From Amylostereum areolatum (taxonomy: Eukaryota; Basidiomycota; Agaricomycetes; Russulales; Stereaceae): a DNA stretch of 64,000 nt. The stretch's first letter is position 1, and each line of letters starts with the position of its first letter. Below, piece by piece: positions 45,960 to 57,736 of this stretch. The position numbers were made by a program, and so were the translations under genes. The notes under the pieces were generated by a model that saw only the letters and a list, made by a program, of their open reading frames with translations, had not been told where the DNA came from and did no database searches. The DNA is taken from the NCBI GenBank assembly GCA_012932865.1, contig SAXG01000086.1, positions 97,016 to 161,015 of the forward strand. The letters run 5' to 3'.

Positions 45960-47949
45960 ATGGCCTTGGAAGCCGTTCCCACGAATCGTCGGGCGATTCT
46001 GCTCGCCATCTTCATCGCGTTCGGTGCGTATCATGCTTTCACTTCACCTCGACCGTCAATACTGACGCACGGCCTCCCTCAGGCGGGTTCTTGTTTGGCT
46101 ACGACATTGGTGTCATCTCAGGATGTCTCATCATGAAAGACTTTGTACGGCGCTTTGGTGAGGCGGACGGTAACGGTGGATTCGTCCTCTCCAGTTCGCG
46201 CCAGTCCATCATTACCTCCCTCCTATCTGCCGGTACCTTCGTCGGCGCCCTCGCCCAGGCATTCACTGCCGACCGTTATGGACGTCGCATGTCTATCTTC
46301 ATTTGGGCTACGATCTTCACTGTCGGATGTGTCATCCAAACTGCCACCATCGACTCCATTGCGCAAATCAGCGTTGGCCGCTTTATTGCCGGATTGGGGG
46401 TCGGCGCCATGTCTGGTGAGTTCTGTTTATCTATAACGGAGACCGGGGAGCTGAACACGCGCGACTGTAGCTATCGTACCGCTGTACAACGGCGAGACCG
46501 CACCGAAGAAGATCCGAGGCATGTTGCTCGTCATGTACCAACTGCAGATCATCATGGGGTACGTTGTTTTTGCGGAAGATGAACGTTCCTGCTCACTCTG
46601 TCCGCAGTATCTTCCTCTCATACATCATCGACCTCGGCACGCATTCCATTGATAGCTCGGCGTCGTGGAAGATACCTGTCGGGCTGCAGATGTTGTGGGG
46701 TCTTATCCTCATGAGTGGTATATTCTTCCTTCCTGAATCTCCGTGCGTCGCCTTTGCCTTTTCCCGCTCGCATCGTGCTCAATCACAGCTTAGTCGTCAT
46801 TTGATTTTTACCGACCGAGAACAAACCGCGCGTGAAGTCGTCGCTGAATTGAACTCTGTTCCGGTGGACGACGAGCTTGTGGAGACCGTCATCGGCGAGC
46901 TCAAGTTCAGCATCGCGGCGGAGAACGAGGGCGGAAAGGCGACTTGGATGGAATGCTTCTCCACACGAAACCAGCTTTGGAAGCGTACGATCAACGGCAT
47001 GATGCTCCAGTTTATCCAGCAGCTCAACGGCCAGAACTTCTACTGTGAGTTTTCTATCCCCTTTTGACGACATGTGGGATCGACAGACCTGATGCGATGT
47101 GATAGACTACTACGGCGACACGTTCTTCCAGAGTTCGGGAACCGAGTGAGTAACTCTTTCGCGAGGCCCTTGAGTAGTACTGATGCCGCTCTTATCAGGC
47201 TTTCTCCCTACGTCATCCAGACTATCCTTGGTGCCGTCTCTGTTGTCGGCACTGTTCCAGCACTCTACCTCATCGATACTTGGGGCCGTCGGCGCGTGCG
47301 TGACTCGCCCCCTCTCCGCATGACGCGTTCCCATACTGAAACCTACCCTGCAGTCCCTCCTCACCGGCGCCGTCCTCGAAGCCGCATGTTCTCTCATCGC
47401 GGGCCTCGTCGGTCACTACACCCTGGCGCCCCTGGGAACACCTACCTCCCAACTGACCGCGCGAGAGAAGTCCGGCGGTGAGGCCCTCATCGCCTTCGCC
47501 GTCCTCCATGTCTTCTCCTTCTCCATGTTCTGGGGGCCCACGCCATGGGTCTACCTCGGCGAGAGCTTCCCCCTCCGCGTGCGTCCGAAGGCCATCGCAC
47601 TGGGCAGCGCGACGAACTGGCTATGGAACTTCCTTCTGTCATTCTTCGCCCCGCGCATCGCGAACGACATCGGCCCGCTCATCTTGCTGATCTTCTTTGG
47701 CATGTTGGTGTTTGGGTTTGTGTACGTGTACTTTTTCATTCCGGAGACGAAGGGTCTCAGTCTCGAGGAGGTGCGCGTCTTCCTTCGTTCAGCTCTTTCG
47801 ATATATATTGACGGGAAGGGGGACAGGTCGACGAGATGTACCGCGAGAAAGTCAAGCCATGGCGCTCGGCGTCATGGAAGCCTCATTTGCTCGACGAGGC
47901 GCGGGATGCTGCGCCGCGGGATGTCAAAGAAGAGGTCGAAAAGTCGTGA
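45960..47949 (+). CDS. MFS hexose/sugar transporter
   Basis: Model join(45960..46023,46083..46415,46471..46558,46608..46742,46794..47044,47106..47145,47199..47295,47354..47770,47827..47949), 515 aa, 9 exons. Sugar porter family of the major facilitator superfamily, 12 membrane helices, plasma membrane. Signatures seen: FGGFLFGYDIGVISG (helix 1), DRYGRR in the loop after helix 2, VGRFIAGLGVGAMS, LPESPRHL after helix 6, QQLNGQNFYYYYGDTFF in helix 7 (about 282-298), DTWGRRR, WGPTPWVYLGESFPLRVR and PETKGLSLEEVDEMY near residue 466. Helix 7 carries QQLNGQN where QQLTGIN or QQLSGQN is common. Probably proton-coupled monosaccharide uptake; the exact sugar is not predictable. Confidence 0.92.
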
Positions 47950-49828
47950 GCTATCCGCGTCGCCGTCGTGCGAAAGGTCTCTCTCAGGCACTTCACACAT
48001 CTTCCTTACCGTTTTTTTACGGCTCGAATGTTTTGCAATTGTATCAAATAATGAATGCATTTGTACTATGGCAGTTGTGTCGGCCAATGTTTCCCTCGGC
48101 CGGAATCTCGAAAAGGGGGCATGCAAGGACATCGATCGTGATGAGAGGACTTTGCCGCCCGGTGCCACTCGGATATGAGTGGCATCCTTTAATACAAAGA
48201 GAGACGCGGTGGAGCGCTGCGTCACGTCACGACACAAACCGCGAGACAAGTGAGCTTTCTGATTGGTTGTGGGACAACAGCCACGTCATCGTAACGCGAC
48301 ACGTGACAGGTCGCGTTGACAAATGCACGTGGCTGCTTGCGTCATCCTAGGCTTGCGCGTCGGCCGGGTCGCCGCGTCGCTCTTCGTCTTGACCTCCACC
48401 ACGTACTTGGCCACCGTCATACCTTCCCACTCTCTATGGCACCTCTACGCACCGCCGTTAGCGTCAAAGTAGCCTCCATGGCACAGCCCTACTTATACCT
48501 TTTACTTTGTATATCAGAAAACAAATTCAAATCAATTTTCCTCCAAAGCAATGTTTGTGCAGCAACACGGACGTGTTTTGTCGCTTCGGTCACGATGACC
48601 GCGTCGCTCCCACCCCCCCTGATTGGATTTATTTATATATCTAGAGATTTTTCGGGAAATTTCCTCGGTGCTCGGATGAGGCGTGGTGGTCCCGAGCTCG
48701 AGTGATGTACGACACGACACGACCCGACACGACACAGTACAGCACACCCTGTCATCTGCATCCAGTGCATCTCGGTGCATTCATCTGGATCATGTGCGCA
48801 TTTTCTTTCTCTCTTGCGAGACGAACTGACATGTACTATTTGTGCAGAAGAATCTATGCGAGTTGGGGGTGACATTGGCTGGCCATTGGGATGGTGCACC
48901 GAGCAGGAACGCAGGTCCACTGATTCCGTCCAAGATGCAGCCCCCAGAAACAGTGCCCATTCAACCTCCTCGCAAGCGAACGAGAACACGGCCGTCCAGG
49001 TATGACTGACCTTAACAAACTGATCAATGTCCTTGCTTACTATATTGTTGTCTACAGCTTTCCTCGGCTGACGCCATTGGCCACCGCCGGTCTTGAGTGC
49101 GAGCACAACGACATCCTCAGGATCCTGAAGGTCCGCAACAGCATTGTATTGTGTCGTCCACGTCCGAATCAACGACAGGCGACACGATAATGCAAGAACC
49201 CAACCAACCAGCAAGCCTCGAACGGAGCTTTCATAGATGGTACGTGCATACAGTATCAATCAATGTGATAGTAAAGGCTTTACTGATCCTTTTGTTATCC
49301 ATATCACAGGTGATATGTCCTCATCGACATTGCATATTCGCAGGCCTACTCGGCCCTCAGCGACTTGCTTCCTACGCCCCCAAGGACTCCAGCTCTGAAC
49401 CCTCAAGGAACAGAACAACCCACTCTGCTATCGAAATGGCAGATTGCCAAGAGAGCCCGACACGAGCGAGAGCATTTGGGACCGTCACAAACCCCTCTAG
49501 GCATCCCGGCTACAGTTTTCCTACTATCGGACTGCGAGTTGAATCTTCTACACTTCATGCTTAGTACTTAGTTATGCTTATTTGTTGCTTATTTGAATAC
49601 AATCACCACAGCCTTGCTACTTGAATGAGTGCAATGCATGGGTCTATGCTAGTTCTTATATAAGTAATTCTTCAACATTTCTTTATCTCACACACCCATC
49701 TGTCCTCCGCCCCTCTTGCACCATGAACTTCTTCCATGATCTCCATCCAGATCTCCAGCGTCAGCTCTGTCACGCGAAAATCCAGGCCCAAATCGAGGTG
49801 GAACATTGTATGAACACTGCAATGCACT
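47950..49828. other. intergenic, no supported gene
   Basis: Scattered ORFs without family resemblance. A CGACA microsatellite lies at about 48712-48735. A short plus-strand ORF starting at 49723 (MNFFHDLHPDLQRQLCHAK) runs into the foldback element and may be a broken gene end. Confidence 0.4.
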
Positions 49829-50268
49829 GGGGGCAGAAGTCCATTTAAGCCCTGATAACATGCATTAGATATGGGGACTGAAAGTACAAATTTCTAATCT
49901 GTATTCTACGCGTGAACACGCGATTGAAACATGGTGTTTCAATCACATGAGTTGCTTGTGGATACTAATCGATAACGATTCGTTTCTGTTCTGTCTTATT
50001 TTCGGACCCATACGCACTTGAAACTATAAATAATCTGGCCTATTTCTGCTACTTATAGATCTGAAACCTATCATTTTGGATTAGTCTTCGGAAAAAATGG
50101 CGACTGATCCAAAACCTTTCCTTTCTCGGGCATGTTCACGCAATTGAAATGACAATGAAATCCCACGTTTCAATCGCATTTTCGCACGTAGAAGCCAGAT
50201 TAGAAATTTGTACTTTCAGTCCCCGTATCTAATGCATGTTATCAGGGCTTAAATGGACTTCTGCCCCC
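49829..50268. mobile_element. 440-bp foldback/MITE element
   Basis: Arms 49829-49901 and 50196-50268 are almost perfect reverse complements over about 70 bp (starting GGGGGCAGAAGTCC, through TGCATTAGATA). Weaker pairing continues through GCGATTGAAAC. No ORF. No clear target duplication. It interrupts a short ORF on the left. Confidence 0.85.
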
Positions 50269-51788
50269 GGTGATGGAGACACATCATGGTGCGCACGTGC
50301 TCGAGCACTCCGAAGTCATGAACATGTTTGAGGTTTGTGGAGAAGGTAGTACACACACTTTTTCTTATGTGACCTGTGTTCATCTCGGTACAGGAAATGA
50401 CTGCAACACAAGATTCAACTGGAAATCCATCAATTGCAAGATTGACATATACTGCACGGCCCTCACAGAAGCAAGGACATCAGCGAAAAAACGTTTGGCT
50501 TCCATACATTTACAAGGCTTTACAAAGGCCATAATACTCACCGTACGGTGAACTTTTCACCCAGGTTTAGAGGACCAAGTTTCAGTTTTGCAATGCCACC
50601 GCAAGCTTTGACAATGACACAGAAGTGCCACGAAACGGTGAGCTAAACCTAAACTTTAGGTTGATTCTCCGGTTTTCTTTCCCCTTATGGGAATATAGCC
50701 CTCTTGATTACTTGCGATATTTTAATATTATTTAATCGATTTGTTTTTGAATAATAAATGATCTTGTCTAATTTCAAACAGCTAAGTTAAGGACATAACT
50801 ATAAGGACAGTACAAGGGTATTATAATCAAGTCTACACTCCGAAGTACTGTAGACGGAGAATGTCAGCTACGATGTAAGGGTATCAAGGAGCAAAGGGGA
50901 CGTACCGTGCGCTCGCCCAATGTCTGATAATAGGGCCGGTCTGAGATGCCATGGATGTCAGTTCGCGGTCAAACTCGAAAGAAAAGTACACGCACCTTGA
51001 ACTTCTCGAAGTCGCGTCTTCGGTTGTTGGAGAGGCTGGCTGAGGGCGAGGGCGACTTTTAAGCACCACGCTGCAGGGGTAGTCCGGGGTCCTGAAGCGC
51101 AGCCATGCGGGATCGCGTTTCGACGGTAGAGCTCGGAGAGAGGCTCAGAGAGTGAGCTTGAGCTTGTTTTAAGCTCTTGAACGCTCGGAATTCCTCGGTC
51201 CGCCGTCCGAGCGATCAAAGCGTCGGTGTCGTCGTCCTTTCGTGAACTTGCAATCCCTGCCAAAATGCTCGCAAGCCTCTCGGAGTTATATGAAAACCTT
51301 CAGCGGGACGGACCTGTTTTGGATCTGGAGAAAGCCTTGGCGAGGCGAATCCAAGATAGTGGAAGGCTGGTATGCGTCGGTGGATACCCTTACAATGGAT
51401 TACATAATCGACTAAGCCTTGTAAACGACACGCGGAAAAAACTGAGGAACGCTTTTTCGCTGATGGAGCAGTCTTTGTCGAGATCAGTCAGCCCTGGCCG
51501 GTAGTAGAGGCTAAATCGACCCGGACAGCAAGGTATGCATAGTTCATGAAGTTTGACTTGTTTGCGTGCTTTTTTTGTTCAAGACCTACCGCAGGATGCC
51601 AGCTGTAGAGCGCTCACCGTCGGTCAGTTTCACACCATGTTTGATACTGATGAGAAAGGTTGAAATCTCTGTAGATCATCGTGTTGGAGTGTCCACCGGG
51701 CCCAGTCATCTCTAGGACCCTACATGCCCGTTTTCAACGTGCTAAAATCCCCCGTTTCCCATCCTCGGCGGTTGTCGCTCCCTGAAAG
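50269..51788. other. upstream region of the DUF6697-like gene
   Basis: An ATG at 51265 opens an 80-codon ORF (MLASLSELYENLQRDG...), ending SVSPGR, that could be a 5' exon of the downstream gene or a separate remnant. A supported connection was not found. Confidence 0.35.
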
Positions 51789-52519
51789 AAGTGTCCTTCA
51801 CGCACCACTTCTTCAGACGTCACTTTGGCGGAGACGAGATTGCCGAAAGGCAGGTCACTTGGGGATGCATTCCACGCATTTGCCACGTTCTATTCCTCGC
51901 TGCGACCTACGCGCCCTCTTCTCCAGGCGAGGCAGGTTTCTACCTACACCCGGGTCCGGCAAATTTGCTTTGGCCCGAGCGCGTGCACATCATGGGAACG
52001 GTGGCCAGCAGAGATTCGTCGCGGTATCTGGGTCTGTATTCCCTTGTTCCGCTGGGAGACTCGCCGACGCTTGAGACGGAAGAATGGCTTAGTCTCCCGG
52101 AGGCCGTGAGGGCACGCTGGGTGCTTCGCGTGGCGGCAGGTATGGATAGAAACTCGCGGATGGTACAAGCACGGGCGAGATTGGGGGAAGATGCGACGGA
52201 AGAGGAGGTGTCTCAGTTAGCCGACACGAGCACTGTGGGCAAGGGGCGGGTTTCTAAGGTCGATATACGACGCGCATTTGATGAAGGGTACGCGGTGAGT
52301 ATCTGCTCTTTTTGTTTCACAGACCTCGGAGAATACTGACCATTTATATCTTTGTAGCGTTTGCATGTGTGGGGACTGAAATGTGTTGGTTACGATAATG
52401 AGTTCGCAAAGATGATCCAGACCAAGCAGAGACGAGAGGCCGTCCATCGTGCGGTTCCCGCGTCCGCTGTCGGGAGACGCGCGAGCGGTATAGTGGAGAA
52501 TCGTACGTCTTATATCTAG
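51789..52519 (+). CDS. DUF6697-like protein, 3' part (5' end unresolved)
   Basis: Supported exons are 51789..52294 and 52358..52519, about 222 aa to the stop TAG. They read EVSFTHHFFRRHFGG, FLHPGP-like context YLHPGPANLLWPERVH, YLGLYSLVPLGD, LTLEEW-like TEEWLSLPEAVRARWVL, KVDIRRAFDEGYA, then RLHVWGLKCVGYDNEF. This pattern matches, from memory, the fungal DUF6697 family, whose members normally have a longer N-terminus. The acceptor at 51788 gives phase 1, so an upstream exon is required. I could not place it, which leaves open a truncated copy. Function of the family unknown. Confidence 0.6.
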
Positions 52520-53008
52520 GATCGTTGTAGTTAGATAGGGCCTCTCAAAATCACGTCCAGGCTGTCCCTGGTAGAGTACGTAGACACGGGCGGATTGCGT
52601 TCCACTTCCAGTTCAATCGGATCGAATATTGATTTTTCGCACGTGATCGCGACTATTTGATGACGTTTTCACGCCCTCCGCTGCTTTGTCCCTTACCATC
52701 ACGTCCGCTACATAGAAACTCCTATCGCCCGCCTTTCGATCGCAAGAGGTTGAGGTAACGGGTGAATCAGTAGCGGTGCAACCAGCAAGGTAAGCCGTGA
52801 GCTCATAACTGGCGTCGAGCTTGGTGGCATGAAGTTGACAGGTTCTTGCGGTATCCCAAACCTCGTAGGATACAGTATCGAGCTTCGCGGATAGATCATT
52901 ATCGAAACCCTTGACCGCTTTTCATGCAAGGTAGCGTATGCGATTTGTGTGCCTATGCGCTTGTCTGATCTTCTCGTACAGTAGCGTACACCCAACGTCG
53001 CATGCGAC
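52520..53008. other. intergenic, promoter of the F-box gene
   Basis: No gene seen. Confidence 0.5.
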
Positions 53009-54577
53009 ATGAATATTGAAGACTTTCCCAACGAAATCCTGCTTCTTATATTCGAAGCAGGCCAGCGGTCACGCCCTCGGTATTCCGACAAGGGACCGCC
53101 TTTTGAGGTCTGCGTGACGCAGGTGTCTCGCCGATGGCGCCAGCTCGCGTTGAGAACCCCCCACCTTTGGACCTGGGTCGAATTCCGACTTCTCCGAAAC
53201 ATCTCTTTCTTCAAAGCCCACATCTACTGTATCCGCTCATCTGATCTTCCGCTTCACATAACTATCGATACAACAGGATGGAAGGGCCTCCTGCGCGGGG
53301 AGTCCTTCTCCGTAATATTCATGAACCACATCAAGTACCTCAAGGCGCTCTTCGACACCCTCACAACCCACGCACATCGTTGGGCGTCATTCGCACTATC
53401 ACTGCATCATCCGAAACTCATGGAAATCGCCTTGAAACGACTCGCACCCATTCCTGCAGCTCCAAACCTTAGGGATCTCGCCTTGGCCGTTCGGCGTCTT
53501 CCCATGTCAAACATCCCAGAGCTTGTAAAGATTCCTACGGAGCATCGTCCTTTCCATGACAATGCTCCCTTACTACGCCATCTCACCCTTGAAGGCGTGT
53601 GTCTCCCCTGGGACAGTGCGCACTACATCGCGCTTTCCTCCCTCAGCCTCAAGAACCACCCCGACAGATGTCGTCCCAACTTCCAAGAGTTCTCCCGGAT
53701 CCTCAGCAACTCGACCGAACTCGAGTCGCTCGTCATCTCCAACGCCGGACCACGCGCGTCGAGCGCCACCGGTGAAGATCCCCACGTAGAGTTGCCCACA
53801 GTGCTCGACTTCACATTACAAGACCTGACCTTCGCCGACGCCACCGCGCTCATGACGCACCTCACCCTCCCCAACCTCGACACGCTCACCCTCCGCCTCT
53901 TCGACCAGCATGGCAAGAGCCGGTACTTCAACTCGGACGTGCAAGTCCGCGACTTCGTCCGCCAGCTCGCGACGCCGTACAAAGGTACCGGCCGTTCGCT
54001 CCTGCAGCCCGTGCAGGCGCTGTACCTCGACCACGCCACGAGCAACGACCTGCCCCTCGCCGAGCGCCTGCTGTCCTCCCTGCCTAACCTGCGTGTGCTC
54101 GCGCTCAACTACTCGCCCGACGGACACACGCTCGACCTCCTCGGCGACCGGCCGGGGATGCGGAAACCGTCGGACGACCCGCGCGCGGTGCGCGTGCTCT
54201 GCCCGCTCCTGCGCATCCTGGTCGTGCGCCTGGTCTCGCGCGGGCTCCTGGTGCACGTCCTCAAGCATCGCAAGTCCATCGGGTTCCCGATCCTGCGTCT
54301 GGCGCTTCCGCACGACGTGTGGCCGATGCCTGGACAGCGCACGGCGATCGAGGAGCTGGTGAAGGTCGAGCTGATGGAGGTGCCGACGCCGGGTACGAAT
54401 CGAATCACGCATGGTCCGGAGTTTGAGGTGGATCTCGACCCCTTTTTGGAGAGGTCGTACGTGTTGGCGGACGAAGAGCCGGGCAGGATTGTTGAGGAGG
54501 AAACTGCGAAGACGGAGGTGGAGGAGGCGGAGGTGACAAAGGTGGAGGTGGAGGTGGAGGTGGAGGTGGACAAGTAG
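53009..54577 (+). CDS. F-box protein
   Basis: Single-exon gene, 522 aa. The N-terminus NIEDFPNEILLLIFEAG, then VCVTQVSRRWRQLALRTPHLW, is a typical fungal F-box (about residues 3-55), which docks to Skp1 in SCF ubiquitin ligases. The rest is leucine-rich with spaced LRHLTLEGV / LESLVIS / LRVLALN segments resembling degenerate leucine-rich repeats for substrate binding. The C-terminus is an acidic Glu/Val tract (TEVEEAEVTKVEVEVEVEV) encoded by a GGTGGA microsatellite. Such genes are numerous in basidiomycetes; the target is unknown. Confidence 0.85.
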   Translation: MNIEDFPNEILLLIFEAGQRSRPRYSDKGPPFEVCVTQVSRRWRQLALRTPHLWTWVEFRLLRNISFFKAHIYCIRSSDLPLHITIDTTGWKGLLRGESFSVIFMNHIKYLKALFDTLTTHAHRWASFALSLHHPKLMEIALKRLAPIPAAPNLRDLALAVRRLPMSNIPELVKIPTEHRPFHDNAPLLRHLTLEGVCLPWDSAHYIALSSLSLKNHPDRCRPNFQEFSRILSNSTELESLVISNAGPRASSATGEDPHVELPTVLDFTLQDLTFADATALMTHLTLPNLDTLTLRLFDQHGKSRYFNSDVQVRDFVRQLATPYKGTGRSLLQPVQALYLDHATSNDLPLAERLLSSLPNLRVLALNYSPDGHTLDLLGDRPGMRKPSDDPRAVRVLCPLLRILVVRLVSRGLLVHVLKHRKSIGFPILRLALPHDVWPMPGQRTAIEELVKVELMEVPTPGTNRITHGPEFEVDLDPFLERSYVLADEEPGRIVEEETAKTEVEEAEVTKVEVEVEVEVDK

Positions 54578-54713
54578 GATGGCGGGGCAAGATGGCAGAC
54601 TCTTCGGGATACCTGTCAGTGTCTCTCTGGACTACTTTATTGCCCACGTATCGTGTACGGTACTTAGTATTAGCCCCACATAATCATGCTCTAATGAGTT
54701 TGATTGACAGTGG

Positions 54714-56339
54714 TTAATGAGTACGCTCTCCGTTAGATTCTAGAGACACCTTCCCTTCCAATTCTCCAATAGCTGCTTCCAACGTATCGCTCGTACCAGG
54801 ACCTTCGCCAACAGGAACCCCATACACCCCTTCTACCAACGCCCTTCTCACAAAAGGCACTAGGACCTTGACGAAAACAGTGCCCGCTGCCTTGACTAGT
54901 ATCAGCTCGTCCTCCTTCGACTCCTCCGGCCGCTTCACAAAGGCCCGCGCTGCGTCCGCGAGCGCCGCATCGAGGGCTTGCACAAGCTCGGGGAGGAGCG
55001 ACACGGGCGCCAGGAGCCGGAGCGAATTGAGGGTGGTGAGGAGGGCGTTCAGGTAGTTGGCTATGGGCGGGTAAGACGCAAGGAACGCGGGCGGTGTGTG
55101 AGCTGCCCCTGCAAGGGTGTTCTCTTGAGGAAGAGGCGGCGAATGAACCGCGCTCGCGACGACAAGCCATGTTGTCGGCGGTTTCTTGGTGTCGAGTGCT
55201 CGTTCCCACGCAGACGTTGCAGAGACGAATTCGGCGGTGACGCCGCGACGGACGGCATCCGCGAATAGGGGAGGGAGGAGCAACCGGAAGTCGAGCCCGA
55301 CACGGGCGAACGATGTTGCACAGTAGGTGAGTTGAGTGAGCAGCGATGTCAAGGCGGTGGGATCCGGAATGTGCGGAAGGGCTTCGCGCAAGGCGTCCAG
55401 AAGGCGGGAGAGAAGATGGGTTGTAAATGTGGGGAGGAGCGCGGATAGGGTAGAAGGGGTCCCAGAAGGGCTTGTAGACGTCGACGGCCGGTCGAGGAAT
55501 ATGGTGGTGTACTGCGTGACGACGTCGTGCACGCCCTCCCGCCAGACGTCAATGTACTTTTTCATGTACCGCACCCATGCCTCGCGCTCGCGGTCCGCCT
55601 CCACCCCTTTCTTCTCCAGGTCGACCGCGCTCAACGCGAGGTCGATGGTTTCGAGCCGGCCGGTGAGGAAGGCCAACGCGAGCTCTTCTTCGGGGAGGAC
55701 CTGCATCCGGCGGAGGAAGCTGACGGCTTTGAAGAGGAGGGGAAGCTTGGCCGGGGAGCGGAGCATGCCGAGGAGCTGGGCGAGGAGAGTGCGTACGGCG
55801 CTGTCGACTTCGGCGCGGACATCTTGCACGACATGGACGGTGGGGAAGCGCGCGGCGAGCGCTGCGGCGTGGGCGGCGAGGTCCAATGCCTCTTGAAAGT
55901 AGCCGTTTCGCACGCACGATTCGGCAAGGAGAGGGAGCTCGAGGACATCTTGCAACTTGGCGCTGTGTTCCAAAACGAGAGCAGCCCGTCGCCTCTCGGA
56001 TTGGACGCCGTTGATCTCGGCCGACAGCGAGCGCGCCGAGGTCTCGAGGATGGGTATGTCTTCTAGAAGACCATCGAGCGTGCTCGAGAAGGAGGATAAG
56101 GTGGAGGTGAGATCGCCGGTGGTTGCATGGAGAGAGAGGAAGGTTGGGTAAGAGGAGGTGCAGAGGTTGGTGAGGGCGTTGGTGAGGTGGGACGAGGTGG
56201 AGGAAAGGTTGGTTGGTTCCGATAGAAGAGAATCAAGGTCGAGGGAGGTGATGTAGGATAGGTATTCCGAAGCTTGGGGGGAAGAAAGGTCGAGTTTTGA
56301 AGGCTCAGGCGTGAGGATATCCACCAGCGTTTCGGTCAT
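54714..56339 (-). CDS. COG8: conserved oligomeric Golgi complex subunit 8
   Basis: Single ORF, 541 aa, ATG at 56339. The N-terminal half has the Dor1/COG8 pattern: ASEYLSYITSLDLDSLLSEP, SLHATTGDLTSTLSSFSSTL, LPLLAESCVRNGYFQEALDL and HVVQDVRAEVDSAVRTLLAQ. COG8 belongs to lobe B of the eight-subunit tether that returns glycosylation enzymes within the Golgi; peripheral membrane protein. Length is within the family range. It is divergently placed from the RidA-family gene with 539 bp between starts. Confidence 0.85.
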   Translation of the reverse strand: MTETLVDILTPEPSKLDLSSPQASEYLSYITSLDLDSLLSEPTNLSSTSSHLTNALTNLCTSSYPTFLSLHATTGDLTSTLSSFSSTLDGLLEDIPILETSARSLSAEINGVQSERRRAALVLEHSAKLQDVLELPLLAESCVRNGYFQEALDLAAHAAALAARFPTVHVVQDVRAEVDSAVRTLLAQLLGMLRSPAKLPLLFKAVSFLRRMQVLPEEELALAFLTGRLETIDLALSAVDLEKKGVEADREREAWVRYMKKYIDVWREGVHDVVTQYTTIFLDRPSTSTSPSGTPSTLSALLPTFTTHLLSRLLDALREALPHIPDPTALTSLLTQLTYCATSFARVGLDFRLLLPPLFADAVRRGVTAEFVSATSAWERALDTKKPPTTWLVVASAVHSPPLPQENTLAGAAHTPPAFLASYPPIANYLNALLTTLNSLRLLAPVSLLPELVQALDAALADAARAFVKRPEESKEDELILVKAAGTVFVKVLVPFVRRALVEGVYGVPVGEGPGTSDTLEAAIGELEGKVSLESNGERTH

Positions 56340-56878
56340 GGTACTGGCATTAACTCTGGTGATTCATTCGTTCAGACATACGTTCAAGTGAATCAAAGTG
56401 AACTCACATTCAAAAAGGCAGGTATGCTACATGTACCAGATCCCGTCCTCTCTACCTGGGTGCAAGAAATACGGGGGTCAGCGATCGCTGCAGGACGTAG
56501 CGAGAGTTGGAACAACACACCCTGACCGTGCACGTATTCAGAAGGAAATAGAGTATGCCACTCCTATCAAAGCCACCCAAATATCCCACCTTCTCCTTAT
56601 TATATCTGGATTGTCAGAGACGAGGTATGGGCGTCGGCGGTGGTCTCTGGTGAGAAGGAGTTTTCGCCGATTTCGACCGACAAGCGCGAGTTAACAACTG
56701 CAATGGTAACACAAGGATCTTATCATAATTATGTAATCAACCTCCTTCCACTCATCCGCGACTGTGCAAACGAAATTTCGACGCCATATCGATGATTCGC
56801 AGTCTTCGTTCTACCTTCATACACGCCCGCACTCGTCCAGCACCTCTCATAACCCCCCTTTCATTCAAAACGCGCGCA
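56340..56878. promoter_or_regulatory. shared divergent promoter region, COG8 / RidA-family gene
   Basis: 539 bp between two ATGs on opposite strands, no ORF of interest. Inferred promoter from position only. Confidence 0.4.
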
Positions 56879-57447
56879 ATGACCACCGTCACCACGCACC
56901 CGTCCCTTCAGAAGGTCTCAACTCAACGTGCGTCCTGCTCGTAATCTCGTACCGTCGAGTCTTACCGAGTCGTAACGGTATAGACGCACCTGCTGCAATC
57001 GGACCTTACAGCCAGGCTATCATCGCACCACCTCTTGTATTTGTATCCGGCTGCCTTGGATTTGACCCCAAGACCGGCCAGTTCGTCGCGGGCGGCGTGG
57101 AGGAGCAGGCACGGCAGGCGTTGGCAAACCTCAAGAGCGTCGTGGAGGCCAGCGGGAGCGAGCTCGGGAAGGTGGTCAAAGCGACGGTGTGGTTCTTTCC
57201 ACGCGTCTTCCTTGGACGCAGTGCTGACGGGCGTCGCAGGTCTTCATGAAGGACATGAACGATTTCGCGGCTGTGAACAAGATCTATGAGGAATTTTTCG
57301 GGGAGCACAAGCCTGCACGGTGCGTACTTGTGTTCATAGTGCTCTCAGACGGCGTTTCTGACGTGTCGCTACAGATCAGCCGTCGAGGTCGCCCGCCTAC
57401 CGCGAGACGGCCTGGTGGAAATCGAGGCCATTGCGTCCATCGCGTGA
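56879..57447 (+). CDS. RidA/YjgF family 2-iminobutanoate/2-iminopropanoate deaminase
   Basis: Model join(56879..56927,56984..57186,57240..57319,57375..57447), 134 aa, the usual family length. After the first intron: [92 protein letters not shown], ending [10 protein letters not shown]. The Arg in PARSAVEVA and the final Glu are the residues that usually contact the substrate carboxylate and water. The enzyme hydrolyses reactive enamine/imine intermediates made by PLP enzymes such as threonine dehydratase; the homotrimer is cytosolic or mitochondrial. No clear targeting peptide. Confidence 0.9.
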
Positions 57448-57736
57448 GCGAACCTGGTCTTCGACATACGGACCTGATTGAAGAAAACATCCCACATCCA
57501 GGCCACCGTCCAGCCGACTGTAAAAGAGGAGAACATGGCGTGCATGTACCGTGTCCGTGTCCTGCCTGCTTGAATGTGACCATGCTGTACCATTGCGCTC
57601 CGGACGACGGCGGGGCATTCTCGTGATCGTGTTCAGAGGCGTACGCGATAGTGACGTGACGTGAATTAATATCTGCCCGTCCGATAAAGGTCAATCTCAA
57701 CTTCGCCGCCCGATCATTCCATCTGTTCACATCGCA

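Noticed and set aside
53816..54573. Minus- and plus-strand ORFs over the F-box gene
   Set aside because: Arg/Ser-rich shadows of a 522-codon frame with a clear F-box.
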